The notes: generated by a model not told the origin, from the sequence alone. DNA of 64,000 nucleotides from Streptomyces catenulae (GCF_000718015.1 NZ_JODY01000005.1:62001-126000); one strand, 5' to 3'; numbered from the stretch's first letter, positions 31,188-40,514 are shown. Numbers and translations: made by a program.

Positions 31188-32050
31188 GCGCGTTGGAACT
31201 CTTCGAGGAACACCGGCCGGTGCTGTTCGGCCTCGCCTACCGGATGCTGAGCAGCGCCGCCGACGCCGAGGACATCGTCCAGGACACCTGGCTCAGATGG
31301 AGCACCGTCGACACCGCTTCGGTCGCCCACCCCCGTGCGTACCTCTGCCGGATCGTCACCCACCTCGCGATCAACCGTGCACAGTCGGCCGCCGTCCGCC
31401 GCGAGTCGTACGTGGGCCCGTGGCTGCCGGAACCGCTGGTGACCGCGCCGGACTCCAGCGCCGAGGTCGAGCGGGCGGAAGCGGTCTCGTTGGCGATGCT
31501 GGTGGTGCTGGAGACGCTGTCGCCGCTGGAGCGGGCGGTGTTCGTCCTCAAGGAGGTGTTCGGCTTCCAGCACCCCGAGATCGCCGGGATGCTGGACCGC
31601 TCCGAGGCGTCGGTGCGGCAGGTCGCCAGCCGGGCCCGCCGCCATGTGCGCGACCGGCGGCCCCGCTACGACGCGCCCGCCGCCGTCCGGCGCCGGGCCA
31701 CCGACGAGTTCCTGGCCGCCTGCGTCGGCGGGGACCTCAACCGGGTGCTGGCGATGCTCGCCCCGGAGGTGACCGCCTGGACCGACGGCGGCGGGAAGAT
31801 CCGCGCCGCGCTGCGCCCGATCACCGGCGCCGACAAGGTCGCCCGCTGGCTCCTCGGCATCCTCGCCACCCCGATACCGGACGCCCGCGTCCACGACGTC
31901 CTGGTCAACGGCGAGCCCGGCACACTCCTCACCTCGGGCGCCCGCCCGGACTCGGTGGCCTGCTGCGACTTCCACGAGGACGGCACCGTCAGCGCCATCC
32001 GGCTGATCCGCAACCCGGACAAGCTCACCCGCGTCCGGTACGCGGGCTGA
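31184..32050 (+). CDS. sigJ: ECF41-family sigma factor with C-terminal SnoaL-like regulatory domain
   Basis: 288 residues from GTG 31184. Region 2 (LFGLAYRMLSSAADAEDIVQ, DTWLRW) and region 4 (LKEVFGFQHPEIAGMLDRSE) are clear. The linker has WLPEP (80-84), and the C-terminal domain has DGGGK (201-205) and NPDKL (277-281), the three hallmark motifs of ECF41. In this group the fused SnoaL-like domain replaces an anti-sigma factor, and the target is the adjacent COE gene. The signal is unknown. Confidence 0.93.
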   Translation: MSALELFEEHRPVLFGLAYRMLSSAADAEDIVQDTWLRWSTVDTASVAHPRAYLCRIVTHLAINRAQSAAVRRESYVGPWLPEPLVTAPDSSAEVERAEAVSLAMLVVLETLSPLERAVFVLKEVFGFQHPEIAGMLDRSEASVRQVASRARRHVRDRRPRYDAPAAVRRRATDEFLAACVGGDLNRVLAMLAPEVTAWTDGGGKIRAALRPITGADKVARWLLGILATPIPDARVHDVLVNGEPGTLLTSGARPDSVACCDFHEDGTVSAIRLIRNPDKLTRVRYAG

Positions 32051-32059
32051 CCCGGCCCG

Positions 32060-33577
32060 CTACCGCGCGGCCGGGCGGGCGGTCGCCGTGACCCGCACCG
32101 TGGCTCCCGGAGCGGCCGCCGGGAGCCGCAGCCGGGCACCGCCGGGTCCGCTGTGGACCACCACCGCCGGGCCCGCGCCGGTCACCGCGACCCGCGCCCC
32201 GCCGGGGAAGGCGGTCGCGGGGAGGGAGAGCAGCGTCCAGGCGCGCCGGGTGGTGCGGTCGGCGGTCAGGGTGAGGGTGTACGTCCGGGTGGACGGGGCG
32301 TACGACTCGCTGCCCGGAACGCCCGCCACCGCGGGCGCGTACGGGGCGAAGGCGGGCCGCTTGCCGGGGGCGGGGCGGCCGTCGGCGTCGTAGGCGCAGT
32401 AGCCGCCGCCGTCCCGGGCGCGGCAGTCGTACCACAGGGCCCAGCCCGCGGCGAAGCGGTCCATCGAGGCCACCTGACGCCGGAACAGTTCCGCGTTGCC
32501 GGGGGTGACGGCCTGCGGCGGGCCCCATTCGCCGACCAGGACCGGCAGCCGGTGGGCGGCGGGGTAGGCGCCGACGGCGGCCTCGTACCTCTCGACGAAG
32601 CGGCTCGTGGGGTCCCAGTCGGCCCCCGCTTCGACGGCCGTGTCGTAGTAGTGCGGGGCGAACCCGAGGCGGTCCGCGCCCGGCCGGGGGTCGGTGAAGC
32701 CGGGCAGGCGGGTGGGCACGCCCTCGCCGACCAGGACGGTGGGCTCGACGAAGAGCCAGGCGTCGGGGTCGGCGGTGCGGACGGCGCCGATCAGCCGCCG
32801 GTACATCGCCGCCAGCCGTCCGCGCTCCAGGGTGGCGGAGGCGCGGATCCGGGCGGCGGGGTCGGTCGGGTCGCCGGGGACCGGTCCGAAGGGCTCGTTG
32901 AACAGGTCGTAGCCGAGCAGGGAGCGGTGGCCGCGGAGCGCGGTCGCGACCTCGGCGTAGGCGGCTGCCTGGGCGGCGCGGAGGTCGCGGTCGTCGTAGA
33001 GATGGGTGAAGGCTGCCTGGACGGCGGGCTGGAAGTACTCCGCGAACCAGTCGTCCGGATCGGGCTCGAAGGGCAGCCCGTCGGTGCGGGTGGCCCAGGC
33101 GGGGATGCCGTGGTGGCCGAAGGCCGGGCCGTAGACGTCCTGGTGCCAGTCGACGAGGACCAGCACCCCGTACCGGTCGGCCCAGCCCATGATCTGCCGG
33201 AGGGAGGAGAGATAGGTGGTGTCGTAGTGGCCGCGGCGCGGTTCGACCCGCTCCCACTGGATGGTCAGCCGTAGCAGGTTGAAGCCGTCGTCCGCCAGCC
33301 GGGCGAGGTCCTTCTCGGTGACCTTCTCGTTCTTGCCGAGGTTGAGGCCGCGCAGCCGCAGGGCCCGGCCGTGCCGGTCGGTGAGGTACGTCCGGCCGTC
33401 GGGGGTGGTGACGGTGCCGGTGGGGAGGGGCCGGTCGGCGGCGGGTGTGCCGTGGACGGCCGCCGCACCGGATCCGTCGGGGGCCCGTGCGGCGGCGGCC
33501 GGGCCCGCCGTGGGGAGGACGGCGCAGAGCAGGGCGAGGCCGAGGCCGAGGATCGCGGCGGTGCGGCGCGGATGCAT
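32060..33577 (-). CDS. Secreted GH5 glycosidase, endoglycoceramidase-like
   Basis: 505 residues from ATG 33577 with a signal peptide (MHPRRTAAILGLGLALLCAV, then Ala-rich cleavage region near 30). Catalytic domain: LRGLNLGKNEKVTEKDLARL, acid/base Glu228 in YDLFNEPFG and nucleophile Glu350 in VLVGEWGPP. WHQDVYGP and the FxxHYYD segment are typical of the endoglycoceramidase subgroup, which cuts between glycan and ceramide. A beta-sandwich C-terminal region (about 430-505) follows. Converges on sigJ with 9 bp between stops. Secreted hydrolase; natural substrate uncertain (glycolipid or cellulose-like glucan). Confidence 0.86.
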   Translation of the reverse strand: MHPRRTAAILGLGLALLCAVLPTAGPAAAARAPDGSGAAAVHGTPAADRPLPTGTVTTPDGRTYLTDRHGRALRLRGLNLGKNEKVTEKDLARLADDGFNLLRLTIQWERVEPRRGHYDTTYLSSLRQIMGWADRYGVLVLVDWHQDVYGPAFGHHGIPAWATRTDGLPFEPDPDDWFAEYFQPAVQAAFTHLYDDRDLRAAQAAAYAEVATALRGHRSLLGYDLFNEPFGPVPGDPTDPAARIRASATLERGRLAAMYRRLIGAVRTADPDAWLFVEPTVLVGEGVPTRLPGFTDPRPGADRLGFAPHYYDTAVEAGADWDPTSRFVERYEAAVGAYPAAHRLPVLVGEWGPPQAVTPGNAELFRRQVASMDRFAAGWALWYDCRARDGGGYCAYDADGRPAPGKRPAFAPYAPAVAGVPGSESYAPSTRTYTLTLTADRTTRRAWTLLSLPATAFPGGARVAVTGAGPAVVVHSGPGGARLRLPAAAPGATVRVTATARPAAR

Positions 33578-33605
33578 AACAGCCCCCAGGCGGCAGCGAA
33601 TTGAC

Positions 33606-33638
33606 GGTAGGTCAGGTGTGCGATGGCCGTAACCTACC
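33606..33638. promoter_or_regulatory. Inverted repeat in the GH5/cupin divergent promoter region
   Basis: GGTAGGT (33606-33612) and ACCTACC (33632-33638), a perfect 7-bp repeat with a 19-bp spacer, 29 bp upstream of the GH5 start. Possible operator for the glycosidase gene. No CebR-type site was seen. Confidence 0.35.
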
Positions 33639-33811
33639 CTTCGGCGCCGTCGCCTGCCATCGGTAGCCGCCTTCGCCGGTGGTGCGGGGCGGCGGCGCCC
33701 CCGGCTCCCGTGGTGGGTGCCGGGCGCGCGACACGAACCGGTTCCCGCCCCTTCACTCCGGGCCGGGGCCGGGCTACCGTTCAGCAACCGATATCCCCTG
33801 AAGGGGCTTTT

Positions 33812-34246
33812 ATGCGGAATCTGTCACGTCTGGCCACGGTCGGCGCCGTGCTGGTCGCCCTCTCGCTCTCCGTCGGCCCGGCCCAGGCCACCCCGGGCGG
33901 CCCCGGGATCACCGTCAAGGACATCGCCCGGACCACCGTCGGCGACTGGGACTACATCCTGCGCGAGATCACCATCCCGCCGGGCCAGGGCACCGGATGG
34001 CACTACCACGACGGCACCGTCTACGGCCATGTCAAACAGGGCACGCTGAGCCACTTCGACGCCACCTGCGCCTCGGACGGCGTGTACCCGAAGGGCAGCA
34101 AGATCACCGAACCGGCGGGCGCCGACCATGTGCACATCGGTGAGAACCGCGGCACCACCGATGTCGTTCTGGAGGTCCTGTACGTACTGCCGCACGGGGC
34201 TCCCTACGCACAGGACGTCCCCAACCCGGGGTGCGACTTCGGGTGA
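33812..34246 (+). CDS. Secreted cupin-domain protein
   Basis: 144 residues from ATG 33812, preceded by AAGGGG. Signal peptide MRNLSRLATVGAVLVALSLS ending near AQA-TP. A single cupin follows: ITIPPGQGTGWHYHDGTVYG carries the two His of motif 1, then motif 2 around PAGADHVHIGENRG with a third His. One Cys pair (Cys in DATCASDG and the C-terminal NPGCDFG) may form a disulfide outside the cell. Metal binding is likely; activity unknown. Divergent from the GH5 gene. Confidence 0.85.
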   Translation: MRNLSRLATVGAVLVALSLSVGPAQATPGGPGITVKDIARTTVGDWDYILREITIPPGQGTGWHYHDGTVYGHVKQGTLSHFDATCASDGVYPKGSKITEPAGADHVHIGENRGTTDVVLEVLYVLPHGAPYAQDVPNPGCDFG

Positions 34247-34266
34247 GCGCCGGGCGGATCCGGCCG

Positions 34267-34304
34267 CGCCGCCGTCCGCGCAGGGCACCGTGCGGACGGC
34301 GGCG
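34267..34304. terminator. Bidirectional terminator between the cupin and C-C hydrolase genes
   Basis: Perfect 13-bp stem CGCCGCCGTCCGC / GCGGACGGCGGCG with a 12-nt loop in the 73-bp convergent gap. Confidence 0.75.
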
Positions 34305-34319
34305 GCGACCGGCGCCGGG

Positions 34320-35165
34320 TCAGTTGTGCGCGATGAAGTCGGTGACCAGCCGGTTGAACTCATCGGCGTGCTCGATCATGGCCCAGTGGCCGCAGTGGTT
34401 GAGCAGCACCAACCGGCTGTGCGGGATGTTCGCCAGCAGATAGAGCGAGCTCTCGTACGGGACCACGCGGTCGTCGCGCCCGTGGATGAGCAGCGTCGGC
34501 ACCTGGATACCGGGGAGCAGATCGGGGTCGACCCACTTCGGCAGCGGGGCGCCCTCGGGGAGTCCGTCGACGTAGTTGCGCAGATGCTCCGGGCGGGCGA
34601 GCGCGGCGTCCGAACGGGCCTGGCACAGCTCGGGGGTGGCGAACCGCTCGGTGTCGTAGACCATGATCTCGACCAGGCGGCGCATGTTCTCCGGACCGGC
34701 ATCGCGGTACGCCTCGATGAGGACCTTCAGGCCCTCGGAGGGGCCGCCGCCGGGGCCGAAGAGCGTCGCCATCCGGCCGACCGGCGGCCCCATGGTGACC
34801 AGGTGCGAGATCCGGTCGGGGTGTTCGGTGGCGAGCCGCAGGGAGGTCTGGCCGCCCATCGAGTTGCCGATGAACGCGGCCTTCTCCAGGCCCAGGGCGT
34901 CCAGGAAGGCGATCGCCGTCTCGACGTGGTCGAGCTGCTCGACGGTCGCGGCGTCCGACTGGCCCCAGCCGGGCATGTCGACGGCGTACACATGGAAGTG
35001 CTCGGCCAGCGCCTCGATGTTGCCGGAGAAGTTGCTCCAGCCGGTGGCGCCGGGACCGCTGCCGTGCAGCAGGACGACGGGGTGTCCGGCCCCCGCCTCG
35101 TAGTAGCGCAAGTTCCAGCCGCCCGCCTGGACGGTGCGGGCGATGCTCTGGGGGTCGAGGGTCAT
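34320..35165 (-). CDS. mhpC: Meta-cleavage product (C-C bond) hydrolase
   Basis: 281 residues from ATG 35165, overlapping the dioxygenase stop by 4 bp. Alpha/beta hydrolase with oxyanion HGSGPGATGWSNF, nucleophile Ser102 in GNSMGGQ, acid in IHGRDDRVVP and His in NHCGHWAMIEH, all as in MhpC/HppC/BphD enzymes. The GPGA-W segment and the SMGG elbow are diagnostic for C-C hydrolases. It cleaves the ring-fission product into 2-hydroxypentadienoate and an organic acid. Third gene of the operon monooxygenase, dioxygenase, hydrolase. Confidence 0.9.
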   Translation of the reverse strand: MTLDPQSIARTVQAGGWNLRYYEAGAGHPVVLLHGSGPGATGWSNFSGNIEALAEHFHVYAVDMPGWGQSDAATVEQLDHVETAIAFLDALGLEKAAFIGNSMGGQTSLRLATEHPDRISHLVTMGPPVGRMATLFGPGGGPSEGLKVLIEAYRDAGPENMRRLVEIMVYDTERFATPELCQARSDAALARPEHLRNYVDGLPEGAPLPKWVDPDLLPGIQVPTLLIHGRDDRVVPYESSLYLLANIPHSRLVLLNHCGHWAMIEHADEFNRLVTDFIAHN

Positions 35166-36097
35166 CGGTGGTTCTCTCCAAGGGGGTCGGGGGCGGCGGC
35201 GAGCAGTTCGGCGACGGCGCCCGGGGAACGGTGGCCCCAGCTGTGCAGCTTGTCGAGCGTCCGCACCTCCCACGTCGCGTCGTCGATGATCAGCCCGCCC
35301 CAGCCGTACTCGATGCTGAAGCCCGAGGGCGTGAAGACGTAGAAGCTGAACATGTGGTCGTTGGGGTGCATGCCGAGCGTCATCTCGAAGGGCTGCCCGG
35401 CGTCCATGCAGCGGTCGTAGGCGGCGCCGACGTCGCGGATGTCGGTGACCTCGACCATGAAGTGGTGGACGGCCTTCGGGGACGGCATGTCGCCGAAGGC
35501 GACGGTGTGGTGGCGGCCGTTGCAGTGCAGGAAGATCAGGTCGGCGACGATCCCCGGGGACAGCTCCTCGACGATGATGTCGCTGATCCGGAAGCCGAGC
35601 AGGTCCATGTAGAAGGCCAGATACTCCTCGCGGGAGACCCCGTGTGCCAGCAGGACCTGGTGGCCCGCGCCGCCCGCGCCGGTCACGAAGGAGCCGAGCA
35701 GCTTCGCGGAGGCGAACGGGGTGGCGGCGTCGGCCAGCCCGGTGACCAACTCCAGGCGGTTGCCCAGGGGATCGGTGGTGAGGAAGATCCGGTCCACCCT
35801 GCGGGCGGTGGCCAGTGCGGCGTCGCCCTCGGTGACCTCGATCCCGGCCGCGCGGACCTTCCGCACCAGGGCGTCGAGCGCCTCCGCGTCCGCGACCTCG
35901 TAGCCGCTGGCCACCAGATCGTCGGCCGGGCCCTCGGTGAGGATCCAGCGGTGGGCCTTCTCATCGGTGCGCAGCGTCAGACCGTCCCGGGTCCGCTCGC
36001 CGAGCTGCATACCGAGCAGTTCGACGCCGAAGTGTTCCCAGTCGGCGATGCTGCTGACTTCGTAGACGACGTAGCCGAGTTCTGTCACCCCGGTCAT
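35162..36097 (-). CDS. hppB: Type I (VOC) extradiol ring-cleavage dioxygenase
   Basis: 311 residues from ATG 36097 with AAGGAG upstream. Two-domain vicinal-oxygen-chelate dioxygenase; the Fe(II) triad is His146 (GAGHQVLL), His211 (AVHHFMVEV) and Glu263 (GFSIEYGWGG). Enterobacterial MhpB is a LigB-type enzyme; this one is the unrelated BphC-like type used in Rhodococcus hpp clusters, hence the symbol. It opens the ring of 3-(2,3-dihydroxyphenyl)propionate or a related catechol. Operon partner of the monooxygenase and hydrolase on either side. Confidence 0.9.
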   Translation of the reverse strand: MTGVTELGYVVYEVSSIADWEHFGVELLGMQLGERTRDGLTLRTDEKAHRWILTEGPADDLVASGYEVADAEALDALVRKVRAAGIEVTEGDAALATARRVDRIFLTTDPLGNRLELVTGLADAATPFASAKLLGSFVTGAGGAGHQVLLAHGVSREEYLAFYMDLLGFRISDIIVEELSPGIVADLIFLHCNGRHHTVAFGDMPSPKAVHHFMVEVTDIRDVGAAYDRCMDAGQPFEMTLGMHPNDHMFSFYVFTPSGFSIEYGWGGLIIDDATWEVRTLDKLHSWGHRSPGAVAELLAAAPDPLGENHR

Positions 36098-36147
36098 ATG
36101 GCTGCTCCTTGTCGTTCCTGCCCTTGCGGTCGGCGTGGCGGTGTGTG

Positions 36148-37644
36148 TCATGCGGGGACGGCCAGGCCGCTGGTGTCGGCCGCGGCGACGAACTTGTCGG
36201 GGCGTACCGCGACGGCGCGGACGCCGAAGCCGCGCAGCCACGGCAGCAGGACCTCGTCGAGGTCCACGAGCTCGTCGGGCCCCTGGGTGCGGGCCGACTT
36301 CGGGCGCACCGCGAGGTAGCGGGCGCCGAGCGCGTCCCAGGCCGCCTTCTCCTCGGGGGTGAGCAGGGCGGCGGGGTCGGTGTCGTCGCCGAGCAGGGCG
36401 AAGCCGCTGCCCAGCAGGGTGTCGAGACGGGACGTCCGGCCCGCGGTGTTGCCGACGACCGGCTGCGGCACCATCCGGCCGACGATGCTGTGCCCGTCCA
36501 CCGGGCCGCGCAGCCAGCCGTCGCGGAGCAGCGGATCGGCGTTGAGCGGCGGCTCGACGCCGGTGACCTCCTGCTTGATGACCTGGCCGAGGGCCACCGC
36601 GAGTTCGGTGTAGAACGTGGCGCTCGGGCGGCGCTCGGTCTCGTAGGTGTCGAGCCAGCTCGCGGGCAGTTCGCCCTTGAGGACGCGGGCGAGCTTCCAG
36701 CCCAGGTCGTGGGCGTCGCGGATACCGGTCTGCATTCCGGCGCCCGCCCACGGCGGCATCAGATGGGCGGCGTCCCCGGCGAGGAAGACCCGGCCGCTGC
36801 GCCAGGTGTCGGCCATCCGGACGTGGTGCTTGTAGAAGGCGTGCTGGTGGATCTCGACGTCGTCCGGGGTGACGCCGAGGGCTTCGAGCAGCGGCCACAC
36901 CTCGGCGCTCGTCGGGTAGTCGGCCGGGGTCTCGTGGGGGAGGAGCGGGATCTCCCAGCGGTGGTTGCCGGCCGAGAGCGGGATGTCGACGACCGGGCGT
37001 TCCCGGTCGGACCAGAAGGTCAGCGTGTCGCGGTCGGGCCACCAGCGCTTGACCCGGCAGTCGATGACCACCCAGGTGACATCGCCGGTGTCGCCGAGGA
37101 GGCGGCAGCCGACCCGGCCGCGGGTGGTGCTGCTGCCGCCGTCGGCGCAGATCGCGTACCGGGCGCGGACGGTGCCGCGCTCGCCCGTCGCGGTGTCCTC
37201 GGTGGTGACCGTGACCCCGTCGGCGTCCTGGGTGAGCTCGGTGACCTCCGCGCCGTAGCGGACGGTGAGACGGTCGCCGTACTCCTGCGCCGCGGCGCGC
37301 AGTTCCGCCTCCATGGTCGGCTGGTAGATGTTGAAGGCGCGGGCGCTGCAGCCCAGCTCCGACCGCGGGCGGTCGACGCGCATGAGCTGGGTGCCGTCGT
37401 AGGTGATCCAGCGCAGCGCGCGCTGGGGTTCGATCTTCTTCTCGACCCGTTCGTCGATGCCGAGGTCCTGGAAGATCCGCATCGTCCAGTCGTCGACCGT
37501 CACGGCCCGGGCCCGGGGATAGAGGTCCTTGTCCCGCTCCAGGGCCATGGCGGAGACGCCGTTCCTGGCGAGGGTGAGAGCGGCGATCACTCCGGTCGGG
37601 CCGTACCCGACGAGGGCGACATCCGCGTCGTAGCTGTGGGTCAT
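36148..37644 (-). CDS. mhpA: FAD-dependent 3-(3-hydroxyphenyl)propionate hydroxylase-like monooxygenase
   Basis: 498 residues. Class A flavin monooxygenase: VALVGYGPTGVIAALTLARN (Tyr in the usual GAG position), DG motif YAICADGGSSTTR and GD motif VFLAGDAAHLMPPWAGAGMQ. The PHBH-type C-terminus lacks a long thioredoxin-like extension, as in MhpA/HppA. It hydroxylates the 3-hydroxyphenyl ring next to the OH before cleavage by the downstream dioxygenase. First gene of the operon; a TetR-type operator (37686-37701) lies 42 bp upstream. Confidence 0.88.
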   Translation of the reverse strand: MTHSYDADVALVGYGPTGVIAALTLARNGVSAMALERDKDLYPRARAVTVDDWTMRIFQDLGIDERVEKKIEPQRALRWITYDGTQLMRVDRPRSELGCSARAFNIYQPTMEAELRAAAQEYGDRLTVRYGAEVTELTQDADGVTVTTEDTATGERGTVRARYAICADGGSSTTRGRVGCRLLGDTGDVTWVVIDCRVKRWWPDRDTLTFWSDRERPVVDIPLSAGNHRWEIPLLPHETPADYPTSAEVWPLLEALGVTPDDVEIHQHAFYKHHVRMADTWRSGRVFLAGDAAHLMPPWAGAGMQTGIRDAHDLGWKLARVLKGELPASWLDTYETERRPSATFYTELAVALGQVIKQEVTGVEPPLNADPLLRDGWLRGPVDGHSIVGRMVPQPVVGNTAGRTSRLDTLLGSGFALLGDDTDPAALLTPEEKAAWDALGARYLAVRPKSARTQGPDELVDLDEVLLPWLRGFGVRAVAVRPDKFVAAADTSGLAVPA

Positions 37645-37685
37645 GCGATGACTCCGTCATACCGTCCGCAGCACTGCGGAAGTGT

Positions 37686-37701
37686 TGGATCGATCGGTCC
37701 A
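37686..37701. promoter_or_regulatory. TetR-type operator between mhpA and tetR
   Basis: TGGATCGATCGGTCCA, a 16-bp palindrome with one mismatched pair, 42 bp upstream of mhpA. It is close to TGGACCGNNCGGTCCA sites commonly bound by TetR proteins in actinomycetes. Confidence 0.65.
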
Positions 37702-37851
37702 TTAGTTGCGAGGCTAACAGCGCGCTTCGGCGGTGTGTCAAGGGTTGGTACGCGGAATGACGGGAGGATTCCGGAGGCCGAAAACAGTTGCCGCGCACAG
37801 CACTTCGGGCTGCCCCCGGCACGTGCGGGGACAGCCCGTAAACTTCGGCGA

Positions 37852-38502
37852 ATGCAGAATTCCGCGCGGCAGGCGCACTCCGTGAACCGACGCGGCCGAC
37901 GGTCACGGCAGGAGATCCTCGACGCGACCGCCCGCGTGATGGCCGCCCGCGGGTACGCGGGCACCTCGATGTCGGCGCTGGCCAAGGAGTCGGGCCTACC
38001 GAAAAGCGCCTTCTACCACCACTTCGACTCCAAGGCGGGCCTCCTCTCCGCCGTCATGGAACGCGGCGCGCACGAGTACTTCGACGCCATGCGGGAGGCG
38101 CACCGCGAGCCCCCGGAGGGCGGTACGCCCCGCGAGCGCCTCGGCTGGTACCTCCGACGGTCCGGGGAGGTGCTGGAGCACCGGGAGGACTTCCTGCGGC
38201 TGCTGCTGGTCCTGGTGATGAGCCATGAGGCGGCCGAGGCACCGGAGGCGCTGCGGACCGTGATCACCATCCGCGACGAGGGACGCGCCTACATGCGCCA
38301 CATGATCCGCTCGGCGTTCCTCGGCGAGGGCGAGGCCGTCGCGGACCGGGTCGCGGACGCGCTGGCCCACTTCGGCATGGCCGGGTTCGACGGCGCCTTC
38401 GTCTCCCTCCAGTCGGCGGACGGCAAGCCGATAGGGGAGTACATGAGCGAACTCACCGACTCCGTGGCAGCGCTCGGCGAGGCGCTGGCCCGGACCCCCT
38501 GA
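37852..38502 (+). CDS. TetR family regulator of the hydroxyphenylpropionate operon
   Basis: 216 residues from ATG 37852; an apparent in-frame extension upstream is only antisense to mhpA. HTH: SMSALAKESGLPKSAFYHHF with DSKAGLLSAVMERG after it. C-terminal ligand domain is a typical TetR helical bundle. Divergent from mhpA, 207 bp away, with the palindrome at 37686-37701 between them. Most likely represses the mhpA-hppB-mhpC operon until an aromatic acid or its CoA ester is present. Confidence 0.9.
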   Translation: MQNSARQAHSVNRRGRRSRQEILDATARVMAARGYAGTSMSALAKESGLPKSAFYHHFDSKAGLLSAVMERGAHEYFDAMREAHREPPEGGTPRERLGWYLRRSGEVLEHREDFLRLLLVLVMSHEAAEAPEALRTVITIRDEGRAYMRHMIRSAFLGEGEAVADRVADALAHFGMAGFDGAFVSLQSADGKPIGEYMSELTDSVAALGEALARTP

Positions 38503-38532
38503 CCACCGGCCGGGCCCGGACCCGGCCGGTGG
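38503..38532. terminator. Bidirectional terminator between tetR and the aldolase gene
   Basis: Perfect 12-bp stem CCACCGGCCGGG / CCCGGCCGGTGG with a 6-nt loop, directly after the tetR stop codon and before the convergent aldolase stop. Confidence 0.8.
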
Positions 38533-38541
38533 CGCGCCACG

Positions 38542-39567
38542 TCAGGCGGGCTGCGCCGCGCCCCCGTCCGCGAGGGTGAGCGCGATGTCGACGATCATGT
38601 CCTCCTGGCCGCCCACCAGACGCCGCCGCCCGCACTCCATGAGGATGTCGCGGACGTCCACGCCGTACCGCGCCGAGGCCGCCTCGGCGTGGCGGAGGAA
38701 CGACGAGTAGACACCGGCGTACCCGAGGGTGAGCGTCTCGCGGTCGACGCGCACCGGGCGGTCCTGGAGCGGCCGGACGAGGTCGTCGGCGGCGTCCTGG
38801 AGCCGGAACAGATCGCAGCCGTGGGTGAACTCCGACAGATTGGCGACCGCGATGAACGCCTCGATCGGGCAGTTGCCGGCGCCCGCGCCGTGCCCGGCCA
38901 GCGAGGCGTCCACCCGCCGGACGCCGTGCTCGACGGCGACGACCGAGTTGGCGACCGACAGCGACAGATTCTCGTGGGCGTGGATGCCGATCTCGGTCCC
39001 GGCGTCCAGCACGTCCCGGTAGGCGCGCACCCGGGCGACCACGTCGGGCATGGTGAGCCGCCCGCCGGAGTCGGTGACGTAGACGCAGTGCGCGCCGTAG
39101 GACTCCATCAGCTTCGCCTGCCGGGCCAGCTCCTCGGGCGGCGCCATGTGGGAGAGCATCAGGAACCCGGAGACGTCCATGCCGAGTTCGCGCGCCGCGG
39201 CGATGTGCTGCGCGGAGATGTCGGCCTCGGTGCAGTGGGTGGCGACCCGGACCGAGCGGACCCCCAGGTCGTGGGCGCGCTTCAGCTCGTGCACGGTGCC
39301 GACGCCGGGCAGCAGCAGCGTGGTGAGGCGGGCGCGTTCCAGGACCGAGGCGGCGGCCTCGAGCCACTCCCAGTCGGTGTGCGAGCCGGGCCCGTAGGTG
39401 ACCGACCCACCGGCGAGACCGTCGCCGTGCGCGACCTCGATCGCGTCCACACCCGCCGCGTCGAGCGCGGTGACGATGCTCTTGACGTCGTCCGGGGTGA
39501 TCCGGTGGCGTACGGCGTGCATACCGTCGCGGAGGGTGACGTCCTGCACGAAGATCGGGGTGCCCAT
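38542..39567 (-). CDS. mhpE: 4-hydroxy-2-oxovalerate aldolase
   Basis: 341 residues, DRE-TIM family. N-terminal [14 protein letters not shown] holds the catalytic Arg13 and Asp14. The metal His pair is in [15 protein letters not shown], and the barrel ends with [14 protein letters not shown]. It splits 4-hydroxy-2-oxovalerate into pyruvate and acetaldehyde, channelled directly to the acetaldehyde dehydrogenase partner. The start codon overlaps that partner's stop by 1 bp (TGATG), consistent with equimolar complex formation. Confidence 0.95.
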   Translation of the reverse strand: MGTPIFVQDVTLRDGMHAVRHRITPDDVKSIVTALDAAGVDAIEVAHGDGLAGGSVTYGPGSHTDWEWLEAAASVLERARLTTLLLPGVGTVHELKRAHDLGVRSVRVATHCTEADISAQHIAAARELGMDVSGFLMLSHMAPPEELARQAKLMESYGAHCVYVTDSGGRLTMPDVVARVRAYRDVLDAGTEIGIHAHENLSLSVANSVVAVEHGVRRVDASLAGHGAGAGNCPIEAFIAVANLSEFTHGCDLFRLQDAADDLVRPLQDRPVRVDRETLTLGYAGVYSSFLRHAEAASARYGVDVRDILMECGRRRLVGGQEDMIVDIALTLADGGAAQPA

Positions 39568-40514
39568 CAGCGGCCTGCCTTCCCTGCGGCGATGCGCTCC
39601 GCGACCCGGAGCGCCGCGGAGGTCATGATGTCGAGGTTCCCGGCGTAGGCCGGGAGGTAGTGCGCGGCGCCCTCGACCTCCAGGAAGACCGACACCTGGT
39701 GGGTGGGCCGGTCGCCGCTCCCGTCGGCCAGCAAGGTGCCGACCGGCTGGTTCCCGGGGAGTTCGGTGATCTGCACCCGCTGCTTGAGGCGGTAGCCGGG
39801 GACGTACGCGGCGACCTCGGCGGCCATCTTCTCGACCGACCGCCGGATCTCCTCCTGAACGGCCGGATCCGGGGCCGTGACCAGGCAGAAGACCGTGTCC
39901 CGCATCATCAGCGGCGGCTCGGCGGGGTTGAGGACGATGATCGCCTTGCCCCGGCGCGCACCGCCGACCCGCTCGATGGCGGCCGAGGTGGTCTCGGTGA
40001 ACTCGTCGATGTTGGCGCGGGTGCCGGGGCCCGCCGACTTCGAGGCGATCGACGCGACGATCTCCGCGTACGCCACCGGCACGACCCGGCTCACCGCCGC
40101 GACGACCGGGATGGTGGCCTGGCCGCCGCAGGTCACCATGTTGAGGTCGGGCGCGTCGAGGTGGTCGTCGAGGTTGACGGCGGGGACGACGTAGGGCCCG
40201 ATGGCGGCCGGGGTGAGGTCGATCAGACGCTTGCCCAGCGGGAGGAGCTTCGCGGCGTTCGCCTCGTGCGCCTTGGCGGAGGTCGCATCGAAGACGATCT
40301 CGATCTCGTCGGAGCCGGGCAGCGCGAGCAGCCCGTCGACGCCCTCGTGGGTGACCGGTACGCCGAGCCGGGCGGCGCGGGCCAGCCCGTCGGAGGCGGG
40401 GTCGATCCCGACCATCGCGGCGGCCTCCAGGTGCTCCGCGCCGCGCAGCGTCTTGATCAGCAGATCGGTGCCGATGTTGCCCGACCCGATGATCGCCACC
40501 TTCGTCCTGCTCAT
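39567..40514 (-). CDS. mhpF: Acetaldehyde dehydrogenase (acylating)
   Basis: 315 residues. NAD site [20 protein letters not shown], catalytic Cys129 in [12 protein letters not shown] and the interface loop [15 protein letters not shown] are all as in DmpF/MhpF. It converts acetaldehyde and CoA to acetyl-CoA in complex with the aldolase. Overlaps the hydratase gene by 4 bp upstream and the aldolase by 1 bp downstream. Order mhpD-mhpF-mhpE. Confidence 0.95.
   Translation of the reverse strand: MSRTKVAIIGSGNIGTDLLIKTLRGAEHLEAAAMVGIDPASDGLARAARLGVPVTHEGVDGLLALPGSDEIEIVFDATSAKAHEANAAKLLPLGKRLIDLTPAAIGPYVVPAVNLDDHLDAPDLNMVTCGGQATIPVVAAVSRVVPVAYAEIVASIASKSAGPGTRANIDEFTETTSAAIERVGGARRGKAIIVLNPAEPPLMMRDTVFCLVTAPDPAVQEEIRRSVEKMAAEVAAYVPGYRLKQRVQITELPGNQPVGTLLADGSGDRPTHQVSVFLEVEGAAHYLPAYAGNLDIMTSAALRVAERIAAGKAGR

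Noticed and set aside
36109..38502. Apparent 797-residue protein ending in the TetR sequence
   Set aside because: The upstream part is antisense to mhpA; the TetR fold begins at ATG 37852, as expected for a divergent regulator.
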